Positions 31,411 through 44,992 of a DNA stretch of 64,000 nucleotides are shown here, piece after piece. Positions within the stretch are counted from its first letter, which is position 1. Every line of letters begins with the position of its first letter. The DNA is from Vitellaria paradoxa (lineage: Eukaryota; Streptophyta; Magnoliopsida; Ericales; Sapotaceae): contig CM034241.1 of the NCBI GenBank assembly GCA_019916065.1, forward strand, positions 20,103,541-20,167,540. The letters are read 5' to 3'. The notes beneath the pieces were generated by a model. That model searched no databases. It was given only the letters and a program-made list of their open reading frames with translations, and was not told where the DNA came from. The position numbers were made by a program, and so were the translations under genes.

Positions 31411-31467
31411 GAATATGGAGCTGCTATTTTTTTTTTTTTTTTTGGTAATTGAATATGGAGCTGCTAT
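31411..31467. mobile_element. Micro-insertion with 17-bp target duplication around a poly-T
   Basis: GAATATGGAGCTGCTAT occurs at 31411-31427 and again at 31451-31467, separated by T16 then GGTAATT. This is the signature of target-primed retrotransposition of a severely 5'-truncated element, essentially just the tail (AATTACC plus poly-A on the minus strand). Similar T-run/GGTAA ends occur at about 25520-25537. Confidence 0.7.
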
Positions 31468-31500
31468 GATTGAGTGGTTGCTGTGTTATGATTAAGTGTT

Positions 31501-32620
31501 TGTGACGATCTAGAATTTTAATTCTTGCTTTAGTTATTTTTTATTTTTTAAATTCAATAATAAGAATTCTTTTAATTTAAAATTTTGAAACATTAACTAA
31601 ATGTCGATTTTATTGTTGACCCAAAGACTGTGAGGATTACTTTTGATATTTGAATATTTTTTTTAATTACAAATTCATAGCTTTAAATAAAAATCTGAAA
31701 TAAGTTATTAAATAAAGTATTAATATATATATGACATGAAGCATTAGAAAACAAAAGCTAAAGCCGCCCATTATATAAGAATAATATAACTTAAGGCGAT
31801 CTGGGTTAATGGGTATGTGGAGTTAGAAGTTTAGTTTGATTTAGATTCTAATCCTTTTTCCATTAGGATTCTATTAACTAATAGCTAGTTAGGTATACAT
31901 ATATATATATATATATATAGCATGGTTTCTTCAGCAGTAAAGAAAATGAGTTAGGAGAAAAAAAAAAGAAAAAAAAGAAAAGAAAAAGTGACGGCAGCTT
32001 GGCAGTGGCAATGCATTAGTCCAAAGAGTTTGCTTTTCGAAACATTGTTTCTCATTTTTGTAAATTTATTTGAAATAAGGGTAGAGTTAAATAAAATTAA
32101 ATTTGTTTTGTGTGGTTTAATTTTGTGAATTTTTGTGATTATTTGGTTTATTATTACATGATAAATTATGTAATTGTGGCTGTCTTGTGGATTCGAAAAG
32201 CATATAAGTTGATTTTGATTTTGAGGAATTAAAATTTAGTACAAAAAATTAATTTTAAAAATTTGTGCTTTACTATGGAGTTGAATAAATAAATAATTAT
32301 TTATTCATTGATTTTATAATTTTGGTTTTGGGTTGAGAGGGTATCGGGATAAATAATTGGGGCTAAAAGCTCCACTAGTGAAAGACTAGGAATCTGCGCG
32401 GAGTTGGATATCGTGTCTAGTAGGCTAGTAATCTATGAAGCATTGATGAGTTGTTATTTTTTGGTATCCTATGGCTAAGGCATAGATTGACTAGTAGCGG
32501 TACCTAACCCGATAATTAAGAATATGATTTTGTTAAAATAATTTATTTTATTTTACTTCGTGTTCAAAATATTTAAATTTAAATTTAAATATTTTTTTAT
32601 ATGATATATGTTGACATGAC
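31501..32620 (+). mobile_element. Truncated LTR of the solo-LTR family
   Basis: Begins TGTGACGATCTAGAATTTT, closely matching the start of the 4589 LTR (TGTGATAATCTAGAAATTT). A middle block (ATCGTGTCTAGTAGGCTAGTAATC, about 32411-32434; CCTATGGCTAAGGCATAG near 32468) parallels the 11.7-11.85 kb block of the second LTR. It loses similarity near 32620 (GACATGACAC) without a clear CA end plus duplication, so it is probably 3'-truncated. Confidence 0.55.
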
Positions 32621-34851
32621 ACGTTAGAAATTCATGTTAGGACACCTGTGCATGATTTATTTAATTTTTATTTTTCTTCAAGCATCAGTTGATTATTTTA
32701 ATATACAGAATGATGATCTCAATCAACTTAGATTGATAGGTTCTTGTGATTAATCAATAAGAAAAGGGATGAATCCTGCTTAAAAAAAATCAGTGCCTAA
32801 ATTGATACATACACCATAATTAATAAATCCCGCAAAATGGATAATAAAGTGTTTGAAATTGTGAACACAGAATTTTATAGAGATACCTAAAAAACTTTAA
32901 TGAGCGTCGGCTCATTCTACACTTGGTCTTGAAACCTTTAAGCTTTGCGAGGGTCTCATCATCTTTAAAAATAGCATATCGCTTTTTAATTAAAATTCCT
33001 TCTTCCTTAGAAGTTAGAAGAATTATCGCCTACACGCCAAAAAGTGCACCCAATAATCAATTTGAATACAAGAAAAATAGGGAAAAAAAACAATAAACCA
33101 TGTATGCTATTAAATTAAAATCAAAATCCAATAAGTTATTGTTCGACATTAGATTGTAAGGTCATCCTATTTACCTTATATGGCTATCCACTTCAAATTC
33201 AATTGAGCATTTATTGTGTGTCATATATATTTTATTAACAGACCTTGAGTGTTTACAAGAAATAACAATTGGAAGTAGAATGCTTCAAAAAAATCATTAC
33301 TAACAAAAATATAACTTAAGTAAAGGAAACACTAGATAATATAGAGGAGAATAAGAAATTCAGAAAAGAAAGTTAATTTTCACCTAACCTAGTAGTGGTC
33401 GTTTATGTTCTTCCTTCCAACATCAACACTAAGCATAACACAAAGATAAGAAATTGTCAGTTTCATTTTCGAGTTTCTGAAATATATGATCCACAAAGAA
33501 AAAAAATACTCAATGTCCTGACTCATTTACTAAAAGATTTGACACATCCAAACGGATGGTCACTTCTTGGTACTTATACATATACAATATACACAGACAA
33601 CAAACACTATACAAGGAACCTAGGCATGGTACATATCCCCTAGATACATAAATACTAGATACATAGATACATGAATATACATTAACATACATTAACGATA
33701 TGAATAACTTTTCACTTAACCATGATTTATTATTTTCAAAAAGTATATATTCCAAATGTAACTTCAATTAAAGAGAGAGAGCTACAGTATGTACATGATG
33801 AACCCATAGCTAGGCATGGTTATTATCAAAAAACTCTCCAAAAGGCTCTTAAGGAGTTCTACTAGCCAAGCATGAAACCTAGATATTAAAAAGAAGGCGA
33901 GGGAATGTAATATTTGTCAGATGAATAAGTATGAAACAGTAGCTACTCCAGGCTAGTCCAACCACTCCCTATACCAACTAAGAATTGGTCAGACATCGCA
34001 ATAGATTTTAATAAGGGACTACCAAATTTTAAGAGGGCTATAGTTATTTGGGTAATTATAGACACAGTCTAAATTCACTCATTTCCTTCCTCTCTCCCAT
34101 CCTTATACTATTGCCCAATTAGCCCAAATTTAAAGAAGGAAACTTTGTTTATCTAAAGTTGCAACCTTAGTTAACGATAAAATAGTTATCCAAAGAATGG
34201 TTATCTAAAAATAAGGACCAATGAATAAGTAATCTATAAGTTATCTAAAGAATTAAGTAAGACAAGCAGATTTACTCGTTACTTAACCCAAGATCACTAA
34301 CCATGCTTCTTTAATACCTACAAAACATATGCACCCACTAAAGTTAAATTCAAATAGAACGAAACAACCAAAATCCAGATCAAAATTGATTAATGAACTG
34401 AGCGATACGATTACTAAAGAAAATACTCAATTTAGGATAGTCCAACATCTATAGGTTCGCTCTTAAAGATAAAATTCAATCTATCATATTTTATGGATTA
34501 TGAAAGGAAGAGCAAATATAGCCATACGGTCCTACACTTGACTGCAACTTGAGAGCAAGTTCGTCTTTTGCCCCTCATCAATATATGATTGCTCTTAATA
34601 AAGATAAAATTCAACATATCATAGTCAACGGATTATGCAAGAAAGGGCAGAGATAGTCAGAAGTCAGGACCTGAACCAACATATAAAACCAGGCTTCTGA
34701 AAAAGCTAATGAGATCCTTACAAATGCATCGCTACCATAAGAGAAACATATATCTGAAAGGACAAATTCAAGTCAAGGAAAATAACCAGAATACATATCA
34801 AATTTATTAATAAACTATAAATCCAAGGAATTATTAGACCGGAACCAACAA
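32621..34851. other. Unassigned DNA running into the gap
   Basis: No supported gene or element. It contains one ~90-bp imperfect direct repeat beginning GCTCTTAAAGATAAAATTCAA (34459) and GCTCTTAATAAAGATAAAATT (34591). Short frames at 33395-33643 and, on the other strand, 33510-33767 overlap each other antisense and show no domain. The last 30 bases before the N run have no palindromic stem apart from the arm symmetry itself. Confidence 0.45.
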
Positions 34852-34951
34852 NNNNNNNNNNNNNNNNNNNNNNNNNNNNNNNNNNNNNNNNNNNNNNNNN
34901 NNNNNNNNNNNNNNNNNNNNNNNNNNNNNNNNNNNNNNNNNNNNNNNNNNN
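34852..34951. other. Assembly gap of 100 N
   Basis: Exactly one hundred ambiguous bases. The gap centre (34901.5) coincides with the symmetry centre of the surrounding inverted repeat, so the flanking bases are exact reverse complements: the left arm ends in ...CCGGAACCAACAA and the right arm begins TTGTTGGTTCCGG. A fixed 100-N spacer is a common convention for a scaffold join of unknown size, so its length is not biological information. Confidence 0.99.
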
Positions 34952-37182
34952 TTGTTGGTTCCGGTCTAATAATTCCTTGGATTTATAGTTTATTAATAAA
35001 TTTGATATGTATTCTGGTTATTTTCCTTGACTTGAATTTGTCCTTTCAGATATATGTTTCTCTTATGGTAGCGATGCATTTGTAAGGATCTCATTAGCTT
35101 TTTCAGAAGCCTGGTTTTATATGTTGGTTCAGGTCCTGACTTCTGACTATCTCTGCCCTTTCTTGCATAATCCGTTGACTATGATATGTTGAATTTTATC
35201 TTTATTAAGAGCAATCATATATTGATGAGGGGCAAAAGACGAACTTGCTCTCAAGTTGCAGTCAAGTGTAGGACCGTATGGCTATATTTGCTCTTCCTTT
35301 CATAATCCATAAAATATGATAGATTGAATTTTATCTTTAAGAGCGAACCTATAGATGTTGGACTATCCTAAATTGAGTATTTTCTTTAGTAATCGTATCG
35401 CTCAGTTCATTAATCAATTTTGATCTGGATTTTGGTTGTTTCGTTCTATTTGAATTTAACTTTAGTGGGTGCATATGTTTTGTAGGTATTAAAGAAGCAT
35501 GGTTAGTGATCTTGGGTTAAGTAACGAGTAAATCTGCTTGTCTTACTTAATTCTTTAGATAACTTATAGATTACTTATTCATTGGTCCTTATTTTTAGAT
35601 AACCATTCTTTGGATAACTATTTTATCGTTAACTAAGGTTGCAACTTTAGATAAACAAAGTTTCCTTCTTTAAATTTGGGCTAATTGGGCAATAGTATAA
35701 GGATGGGAGAGAGGAAGGAAATGAGTGAATTTAGACTGTGTCTATAATTACCCAAATAACTATAGCCCTCTTAAAATTTGGTAGTCCCTTATTAAAATCT
35801 ATTGCGATGTCTGACCAATTCTTAGTTGGTATAGGGAGTGGTTGGACTAGCCTGGAGTAGCTACTGTTTCATACTTATTCATCTGACAAATATTACATTC
35901 CCTCGCCTTCTTTTTAATATCTAGGTTTCATGCTTGGCTAGTAGAACTCCTTAAGAGCCTTTTGGAGAGTTTTTTGATAATAACCATGCCTAGCTATGGG
36001 TTCATCATGTACATACTGTAGCTCTCTCTCTTTAATTGAAGTTACATTTGGAATATATACTTTTTGAAAATAATAAATCATGGTTAAGTGAAAAGTTATT
36101 CATATCGTTAATGTATGTTAATGTATATTCATGTATCTATGTATCTAGTATTTATGTATCTAGGGGATATGTACCATGCCTAGGTTCCTTGTATAGTGTT
36201 TGTTGTCTGTGTATATTGTATATGTATAAGTACCAAGAAGTGACCATCCGTTTGGATGTGTCAAATCTTTTAGTAAATGAGTCAGGACATTGAGTATTTT
36301 TTTTCTTTGTGGATCATATATTTCAGAAACTCGAAAATGAAACTGACAATTTCTTATCTTTGTGTTATGCTTAGTGTTGATGTTGGAAGGAAGAACATAA
36401 ACGACCACTACTAGGTTAGGTGAAAATTAACTTTCTTTTCTGAATTTCTTATTCTCCTCTATATTATCTAGTGTTTCCTTTACTTAAGTTATATTTTTGT
36501 TAGTAATGATTTTTTTGAAGCATTCTACTTCCAATTGTTATTTCTTGTAAACACTCAAGGTCTGTTAATAAAATATATATGACACACAATAAATGCTCAA
36601 TTGAATTTGAAGTGGATAGCCATATAAGGTAAATAGGATGACCTTACAATCTAATGTCGAACAATAACTTATTGGATTTTGATTTTAATTTAATAGCATA
36701 CATGGTTTATTGTTTTTTTTCCCTATTTTTCTTGTATTCAAATTGATTATTGGGTGCACTTTTTGGCGTGTAGGCGATAATTCTTCTAACTTCTAAGGAA
36801 GAAGGAATTTTAATTAAAAAGCGATATGCTATTTTTAAAGATGATGAGACCCTCGCAAAGCTTAAAGGTTTCAAGACCAAGTGTAGAATGAGCCGACGCT
36901 CATTAAAGTTTTTTAGGTATCTCTATAAAATTCTGTGTTCACAATTTCAAACACTTTATTATCCATTTTGCGGGATTTATTAATTATGGTGTATGTATCA
37001 ATTTAGGCACTGATTTTTTTTAAGCAGGATTCATCCCTTTTCTTATTGATTAATCACAAGAACCTATCAATCTAAGTTGATTGAGATCATCATTCTGTAT
37101 ATTAAAATAATCAACTGATGCTTGAAGAAAAATAAAAATTAAATAAATCATGCACAGGTGTCCTAACATGAATTTCTAACGT
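34952..37182. other. Mirror of the unassigned DNA next to the gap
   Basis: Reverse complement of 32621-34851, including the imperfect direct repeat (here near 35150-35345). Nothing further recognised. Confidence 0.45.
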
Positions 37183-38302
37183 GTCATGTCAACATATATC
37201 ATATAAAAAAATATTTAAATTTAAATTTAAATATTTTGAACACGAAGTAAAATAAAATAAATTATTTTAACAAAATCATATTCTTAATTATCGGGTTAGG
37301 TACCGCTACTAGTCAATCTATGCCTTAGCCATAGGATACCAAAAAATAACAACTCATCAATGCTTCATAGATTACTAGCCTACTAGACACGATATCCAAC
37401 TCCGCGCAGATTCCTAGTCTTTCACTAGTGGAGCTTTTAGCCCCAATTATTTATCCCGATACCCTCTCAACCCAAAACCAAAATTATAAAATCAATGAAT
37501 AAATAATTATTTATTTATTCAACTCCATAGTAAAGCACAAATTTTTAAAATTAATTTTTTGTACTAAATTTTAATTCCTCAAAATCAAAATCAACTTATA
37601 TGCTTTTCGAATCCACAAGACAGCCACAATTACATAATTTATCATGTAATAATAAACCAAATAATCACAAAAATTCACAAAATTAAACCACACAAAACAA
37701 ATTTAATTTTATTTAACTCTACCCTTATTTCAAATAAATTTACAAAAATGAGAAACAATGTTTCGAAAAGCAAACTCTTTGGACTAATGCATTGCCACTG
37801 CCAAGCTGCCGTCACTTTTTCTTTTCTTTTTTTTCTTTTTTTTTTCTCCTAACTCATTTTCTTTACTGCTGAAGAAACCATGCTATATATATATATATAT
37901 ATATGTATACCTAACTAGCTATTAGTTAATAGAATCCTAATGGAAAAAGGATTAGAATCTAAATCAAACTAAACTTCTAACTCCACATACCCATTAACCC
38001 AGATCGCCTTAAGTTATATTATTCTTATATAATGGGCGGCTTTAGCTTTTGTTTTCTAATGCTTCATGTCATATATATATTAATACTTTATTTAATAACT
38101 TATTTCAGATTTTTATTTAAAGCTATGAATTTGTAATTAAAAAAAATATTCAAATATCAAAAGTAATCCTCACAGTCTTTGGGTCAACAATAAAATCGAC
38201 ATTTAGTTAATGTTTCAAAATTTTAAATTAAAAGAATTCTTATTATTGAATTTAAAAAATAAAAAATAACTAAAGCAAGAATTAAAATTCTAGATCGTCA
38301 CA
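37183..38302 (-). mobile_element. Mirror: truncated LTR
   Basis: Reverse complement of 31501-32620. The TGTGACGATCTAG start is at 38302 reading leftwards. Confidence 0.55.
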
Positions 38303-38335
38303 AACACTTAATCATAACACAGCAACCACTCAATC

Positions 38336-38392
38336 ATAGCAGCTCCATATTCAATTACCAAAAAAAAAAAAAAAAATAGCAGCTCCATATTC
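38336..38392. mobile_element. Mirror: micro-insertion with 17-bp duplication
   Basis: Reverse complement of 31411-31467. The A run has exactly the same length as the T run in the other arm, which supports identity down to homopolymers. Confidence 0.7.
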
Positions 38393-39125
38393 GCAATTAG
38401 ATATAATCAACAATGCGTCAAAGGTGCATGATTTATAATGTAAACAGAAAGTTCATTTAGAGAATATGGCTAAAAACTATGGTAAAACAGCAGCATCAAT
38501 TTTTTGCATGTAGAAGTCTGTAGAGTTAGGGCCCAATTAAATAAGTCACAAGCGTGAAAGTGAATTCCAATACATGCCCCCCATTGCACCTCAACTGCTA
38601 AGTAGGAAAGCTCACTCCCTTTCCCCATATCTTAATTCATATGAACAAATACATATGAACAAGCACTAGTGAACCAAAAGCAAAATCAGCTTGAAATTGA
38701 AGAAAAATGAAAAGAAAAAATGATCAAATCTCTTAAATGACAACTTCAAGGAACCAAGTCTTAATTTACAAGGCCACACATAAACATTAAAATGGCATTA
38801 GTTTTGATACCTAGTCTAACAAGAATCCTAGCATGTGAAAGAACATCATCAGGCATAGGCTAGTTAAAAAAGGGCAATGGAGCAAGAATGAACATGTTAA
38901 TCACCCTTCAACCAAAACCCTAAAAGAACCCTACAAAAGAAGACCTTGGACCGCTACAATCTTAACCAACAAACCAAAGCACCTAATCAAAATGGGCATC
39001 TAACAAAATAGTCCACCATGTTGTTTTATACACAACTCAAATATCATACAAACCTTTTCCCACAATATATATGTATAACACAATAATATTCTCCTTCAGC
39101 AAAAATCCTCCAAACAAAAGACAAA

Positions 39126-39986
39126 CTAAATTAACTCGAAATCATATGTTGAACCACACTCTGGGCATTAATCATAGTGCCTGCGCAAGAAACAGATATT
39201 AGTGCAGTTACATGCACTGTAGTTCCTTTTTGAAATTTCTATAAAGGCTTTTGCGTGTATTTTGCACAAGCTTTAAAACATTTAATAAAAATTGTAAACA
39301 GAAACACAAGTAAACAAATTAAAAAAAAAAAGAAGGAAAAAAGAAAAAATCAATGAACCCGATCAGATTTACCAATTAAAATATGAAGGAAAATAGAATT
39401 GAAACAAGATCAAGGAGTTGTAGGCAAGTATTAGAAACCCTACCAATTTTCCCTATCATAGTAGGCATATAAATTACAGAAACCCCAAAACAAAACTGGG
39501 CATCACCTCTCATTGACCAATATGCAAGAAAAAAATACTCATAAAAATGATATTTACAAAGAATAAGCAATAAGAAATTTAAGAAACAAACAAACCTAGT
39601 TTCTTTGGAACTCCTCAATCCACTTAGAACAAACCAAATCATCGCACCACTTCCCAACTCTGTAACAACAAAAACACACCCATCAACACATATATATATA
39701 GTTCCATTTAAATATAATCCAGATTTGAGGAGGGCACAGAAGGTGTAAAGCCTACTAGCCCACAGAACAGGGAGCTTAAGCAAAGAAGCATGGACTTTGG
39801 TAATAGTAGTAGTAGTAGTCGTAGAGATGAACTTGGTAGTGGGTGATCCCCTCTTACCCAAACACGGTCCTCTTCTTCCAAGGCTAGGAAAGAGGGTCTT
39901 TACTAACAAAGTGGCGGGATTCAGATTCTTCAGATAATAGTTTGTAATGGTACAAGTGGGAGCTTAGAATGGTGAGATGAAGCCAT
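39126..39986 (-). pseudogene. Mirror: possible decayed spliced locus
   Basis: Reverse complement of 29817-30677, with the same ATG, the same stops and the same two splice acceptors. The 177-codon frame appears at 39376-39909. Confidence 0.4.
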
Positions 39987-40587
39987 TACTCCACCATTCC
40001 CATTCCAAGAAGAAAGATTGCATTTTTTTTTTTTGAAAAGAAGCTAGGCTAATTGAGCATCTCCCTGGGGTATCCTTATTATTACCCATACTAGACGTTA
40101 GAAGACAAGTAATACGCAAATGCATGTAACACTAACTCCACTTACAAAATTGAAATCATTGAACAAACTATGCAAGAGAACAATCATAATAACTCAAGCA
40201 ATATGATTTTTTATTTTTATTTTTTGAATTTATTCAATTTATTTATTTAAATTTATTTTTTTTTTGGGGGGGGAGGAGATTGCCAAAATCCAAACTAGAA
40301 ATACTAATATTTAAAATATCAAAGTAGAAACCAAATGCTAGTCATTCAATTAAAAATTGGGGACAAAGCATTTTTTTTTTAAATAAAGGGCTAAGAGAGT
40401 CAATAGGGTTATAGGATGGTTGTACGAACATAATTGTGGGTGAAATTTTGGTGAAAGTGAGAGAATTATGGGCTAGTAGGAGGCACAACATTGACAAAAA
40501 AGAAGCTATTGTAAATGATAATGTATTTACCAAAGAAGACAAAACGAAAAAAAAAAAAAAAACTAATTCATCGAAAAGTAGGTCCAA

Positions 40588-40813
40588 GTAGGGATGTAAA
40601 CGGGTACTCGCCTAATAAGTCAATCCCATTACCAAACCCGTTTATTTTTTGCTGTCCCAAACCTGTTTATTTTTTTAATTGAAATCCGAAACCTATCCCG
40701 TCCCAAAACCCTAAAACCCGTCTCAAACTTGCGAAACCCGTTTATATTTAATAGGTCAAATTACCCGTTAAGTATCTGTTAAATACCCGATTTAAGATCA
40801 AAGATAAAAAAAA
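40588..40813. mobile_element. Mirror: hAT-like transposon end
   Basis: Reverse complement of 28990-29215. TAGGGATGTAAACGGGTACT reads directly at 40589. Confidence 0.4.
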
Positions 40814-40942
40814 AATTAGTCACAAAAATGTTAAATTTATTAAATTAAACAAAGTCATTGGTCAAAGGACCTCTATTTTTTTTTTGGAAAGGTAAAAGAT
40901 ATATACTCTAAATAGTAAAATAAATATACAAAATATACATGA

Positions 40943-41173
40943 GCAAACCGTGAAATACTCCTAATGTAATTATGTGAGTTTATGTGGGGAATTTATTTAT
41001 AAATTTTAGTAATTTAATATCATAAATTTAAATAATCATAAAAATTAATTATTTGATATTATTTATGATAGTGCGTTATCATTTTAAGGTGTAGTGGCAC
41101 CATTTTTGTGTCATCATTTTAGGATGTAGTGGCACCATTTTTTTAGTTGTAATTATTAAAAACTAAAAGTATT
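40943..41173. repeat. Mirror: third ~230-bp AT-rich repeat
   Basis: Reverse complement of 28630-28860. Confidence 0.75.
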
Positions 41174-44100
41174 CATGCGCAATTGTGAGATTATCATCTC
41201 ATTCGTTTAATTAATAAGGGGTATAAGAGTAAAATAATGTAATGGTTAAAATTTTTAAATTTGTAAGATGACTTAATTAAAGGTAGTTTTTAAAAGTTAT
41301 TTGATTTAAAATTTGAGTTTAATGGAAGGTTGAAAGGTATTTTAGAAACATAAAATGTTTCACTATAATTTAAGCTTCATTAATATTTTCACTTCATCAA
41401 CATCCCTAATATTTTCTTTGTAATAGTAAAGATATTTATGCATTATTATTTTTAATTGGCTCTACTAATTATGTTTTAATTTTAAATTTATTAATTTAAA
41501 ATCACTAATCATTCAATTAGCATTAAACAAATAAAGAATGTGGAAAATAAAAATTAAGTTGTAAGGTTTGACGGTGCAACCAAGCCACGGTAAACTTTGC
41601 AATGACAACTAATTTCTATTTAAGAATAAGTGGTCGACCGCTGGCGAGACTGGCCTATACAAGGAATTATTCAATAGTCTAATTAATAAAAATTACACAC
41701 ATATAATATGAATTCATTCTCACTTTTTACGATAATTTGTAGTATGATCAATTAAGTGGTACACTCAGCTGCTTATAAAAACAAGACATTCTATTCTTTT
41801 TGCTAAAATAAAAGGGTTTTAACAGATATCGATTAACATTGTCATCATTCTCTTATTTGAGTTTGTGTTTGAATAATAGGTCCCCCCCCCAAAAAAAAAA
41901 AAAACAATATTAGATCTTGAATTTCGTTCTCTCTTTTATCTTCTATTCTAAAAAAATATAATTCTCTAAAGAAGACAACTCCTGGAATGGAGATAAATTC
42001 ATATCAAAATAAGGTTATTACCATAAAAATTAACAAGTGTAGTATTTAGTTTTATAATTTTTTAATTTGGAGTTAGTTTGTAAAATTAAATAAATAATGT
42101 CTTTTCATTATGTACATGGCCATTTTTTTAAATTTATTTTTTTATTTTTTAATCCATATGCAGATTTTCTAATTTTTTATTTTATAAAAATGCAAATGAT
42201 ATGCCTAATAGTTTCTAAAAATAAAAAATAAAAATTTTATTTAAATAATTTTAAAAATATATAGGATCAATGGATCAAAGTCAGGAAGATTTTACCAAAT
42301 GCGATTAACAAGGAGCACTATCCTACTATCAGGCTCACTTATCATTAGGGGAATTGCAAAAATCTCTGGAATGTGCACCTGATGGTGGTTCGAGTGGCGT
42401 GGTTGCTGGTTTCAACGCTTGAAGAGCACTCAGGCGTCAAGATTTGTGTCTATACTATATTTAGCATTCTGTGTGTTTCTTTCTTCTAAACCAAATAATT
42501 AAATTAAATTAATTAGTTAATTTAATTAGACATGGATTAACCATCATGCCCCTAGGGTGGGTTAAAAAAGTGACATGACCTATACATGACAAATTTTTCA
42601 TTATTTTTAATGGATGGAGTTAGTGTTCGGACTAAATAGAACGGAATTGGATAATTCGAGGATGTAATATGTGTATTTGATAGTTTGAGAACGAAATAGA
42701 AAAAAAATATAATTTAAAGGATATTTTCATAAAAAATCAATTAAATATTAAATTTATTTTGTTGTATTGGATGAAAATAAAAGATTTAAATATTTGCTTT
42801 TACTCACATAAATTTTGCTAAAGTAGTCTAGTGTTAATATATTTATATAATAAATATTTACATGATAAATAAAGTTAAAAATTTAAGTTGAGAAAATGCC
42901 AAAAATCTTTGAAAATAATCATGCACATATATTCAACCACTTACATTTAATATAGAATATATACTTTTAAAAGGAATAATTTTAGAAAATAGTCTATTAT
43001 AAAAAAATTCTAAATAACAAAATCATAACTTAATTCACTAAATTTAGAAATAAAAAAATGAGCCAAAAATGAGATAGGACTAATTCTATTAAAAAAAATT
43101 GAATATTACATGTTAAATAATATAAAAATTCCCTTGAGAAAAGTTCATACAAAAAAATATTAAGATTTTGTCAGATTAGATTCAAAAAAAATTAACAACT
43201 AATTGAGACCCATATTGCTCTACTTTTATATTTTGAAATTAACTTTAAAACTAGAAATTGTAGGGTTTTACCCTTGATTAGAGGGAGCTCTTCCAGAAAT
43301 TCACAAAGGCTATAGGAGAATTTGAAAAAAAAAAAAAGGAAAAAAGCCAACAATTTGAAAAAAAAAAAAAAAAGGAAAATAACAATTTAACCCAATAAAT
43401 TTCTTCTTATGGCCAAATATAGTTTAGACCAACCATTTTTCTTCCAACAATTTTATTCGAACAATTAGTTCAACAATTAACTCAACAATTTCAAAAATAA
43501 ATAAATTAGGGCCAAAAAAAAAAAAACCAAACCCTATGCATTCTATGTGTACAGCTAATCACATTTGCATATAATGTACAACAAACACATCTGTGTATAA
43601 CATTCTCTTTATGTATAAAACTTATAACTAGGTTGAAAGTATTCTTTAAAAATGTGCTTTTAAAAAATACATTTTGAAAGGACATTTTTAAAAACACTCT
43701 TTGAAAGAGCATTTCTTAAAAGTAGTCTTTCAAATAGTGCTTTCTTAATTGAAAAAAAAAATTATTTAGAAGTACTCATTGAAAGAGTGTTTTTTCAACT
43801 AATAGTATTTTTTAAATATTAAAAATTATCAGTATTTAGCCAAAATTGAATATAATATTATCACAGTGAAAAAAAATTCGGACAAAGAGCTCTTCATGGG
43901 TAATAACTGGACAAATAATAACGAGACAAATGTAATACGGATCACCTTTGTTTGCTATGTTATTTAATTCGATAAATAAAAAATAAAAATCTTATTTTTT
44001 TATATTATTATTGTGGTAGATAAAAAATTATTATTTTTTTAAAACTAAATTATATTATCTAAATATTTTCACGTATTACTATGAATTTTGTAATATTTTT

Positions 44101-44552
44101 TTGGTAATTTTTTTTTGTCATATAACAAAATAGCCTATTATAAATTTACAAAAAAGTGAGACGTGTCATACCATCAACAATCACTTGTATTTTTAATATA
44201 AATATATTTTTTAATTTTCAATCATTAAAGAGGTTAAAAAAATTCAAATAACCCCAAGCAGTTAAATTTACCAAAAAAAAAAAAAGAAATACAACACATG
44301 TTAATCTTTCAAATAAAAAAATAAGAAAAGTACAAAAGTGGAGAACTTTTACCAACCATCAATCCCTCAAATTTGATAACTCTTTTTTCTTTTTTCTTTT
44401 TTTCACTTGGATCATATCCTCCTATACTACCATGAATGACACTTGTCAAATTTGAAATAAAACCCCGCATATTAATAAAATTTTGTAGATGTGACTGATC
44501 CACACCCAGAGTGTTGACAGTACTATCTGTACTGATAACAGATAACATAAGA
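41174..44552. other. Mirror: AT-rich gene-free stretch
   Basis: Reverse complement of 25251-28629. Nothing coding supported. Confidence 0.45.
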
Positions 44553-44992
44553 TTTATTCCCATATAACTTTGTGAGTTTATATGGGGGGAATTTAATTAT
44601 GAATTTTAGTATTTAATATCATAAATTTAAGATAATACAAAAAAATTAATTATTTGACATTATTTATGATAGTGCGTATTTTAAAATGTCGTGGCACCAC
44701 TATTTTTAGTTGTAATTATTAAAAACTAGTGTGATTGTATTTATAAATTTGTAATTAAGAGAGCTATATTAATTTTTGAAGGAGATTTATTCCCACATAA
44801 CTTTGTGAGTTTATATGGAGAATTTAATTATGAATTTTAGTAATTTAATATCATAAATTTAAAATAATAACAAAAAAGTAATTATTTGACATTATTTATG
44901 ATAGTACGTCATCATTTTAAAATATAATGGTACCACTACTTTAGTTGTAATTATTAAAAACTAGTGTGATTGTATTCATAAATTTGTAACTA
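44553..44992. repeat. Mirror: two ~230-bp AT-rich repeats
   Basis: Reverse complement of 24811-25250, both copies preserved with the same ~237-bp spacing. Confidence 0.85.

Larger units (their letters stand above)
5803..34851 (+). repeat. Left arm of giant perfect inverted repeat
   Basis: This arm is the reverse complement of 34952-64000. Every feature pair compared sums to 69803 (for example 12503 with 57300, 20079 with 49724, 33395 with 36408), so no net indel separates the arms over 29 kb. All ORF translations are identical between arms. A 17-base homopolymer at 31427-31443 has the same length in its partner near 38360. The arm probably continues to the left of 5803, because the window ends at the partner position. 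Such identity in neutral, transposon-rich DNA favours an assembly duplication over an old biological duplication. Confidence 0.97.

Noticed and set aside
33395..33767. Overlapping 82- and 85-codon frames on opposite strands
   Set aside because: They are antisense to each other, lack any domain or protein-like composition, and sit in AT-rich DNA. Their exact mirror copies at 36036-36408 reflect arm identity, not conservation of a gene.
34800..35000. Hairpin terminus, telomere or viral inverted terminal repeat at the centre
   Set aside because: No telomeric repeat, terminal protein gene or viral gene is nearby. The centre is an N gap with ordinary flanks, so a scaffold join is the simpler explanation.
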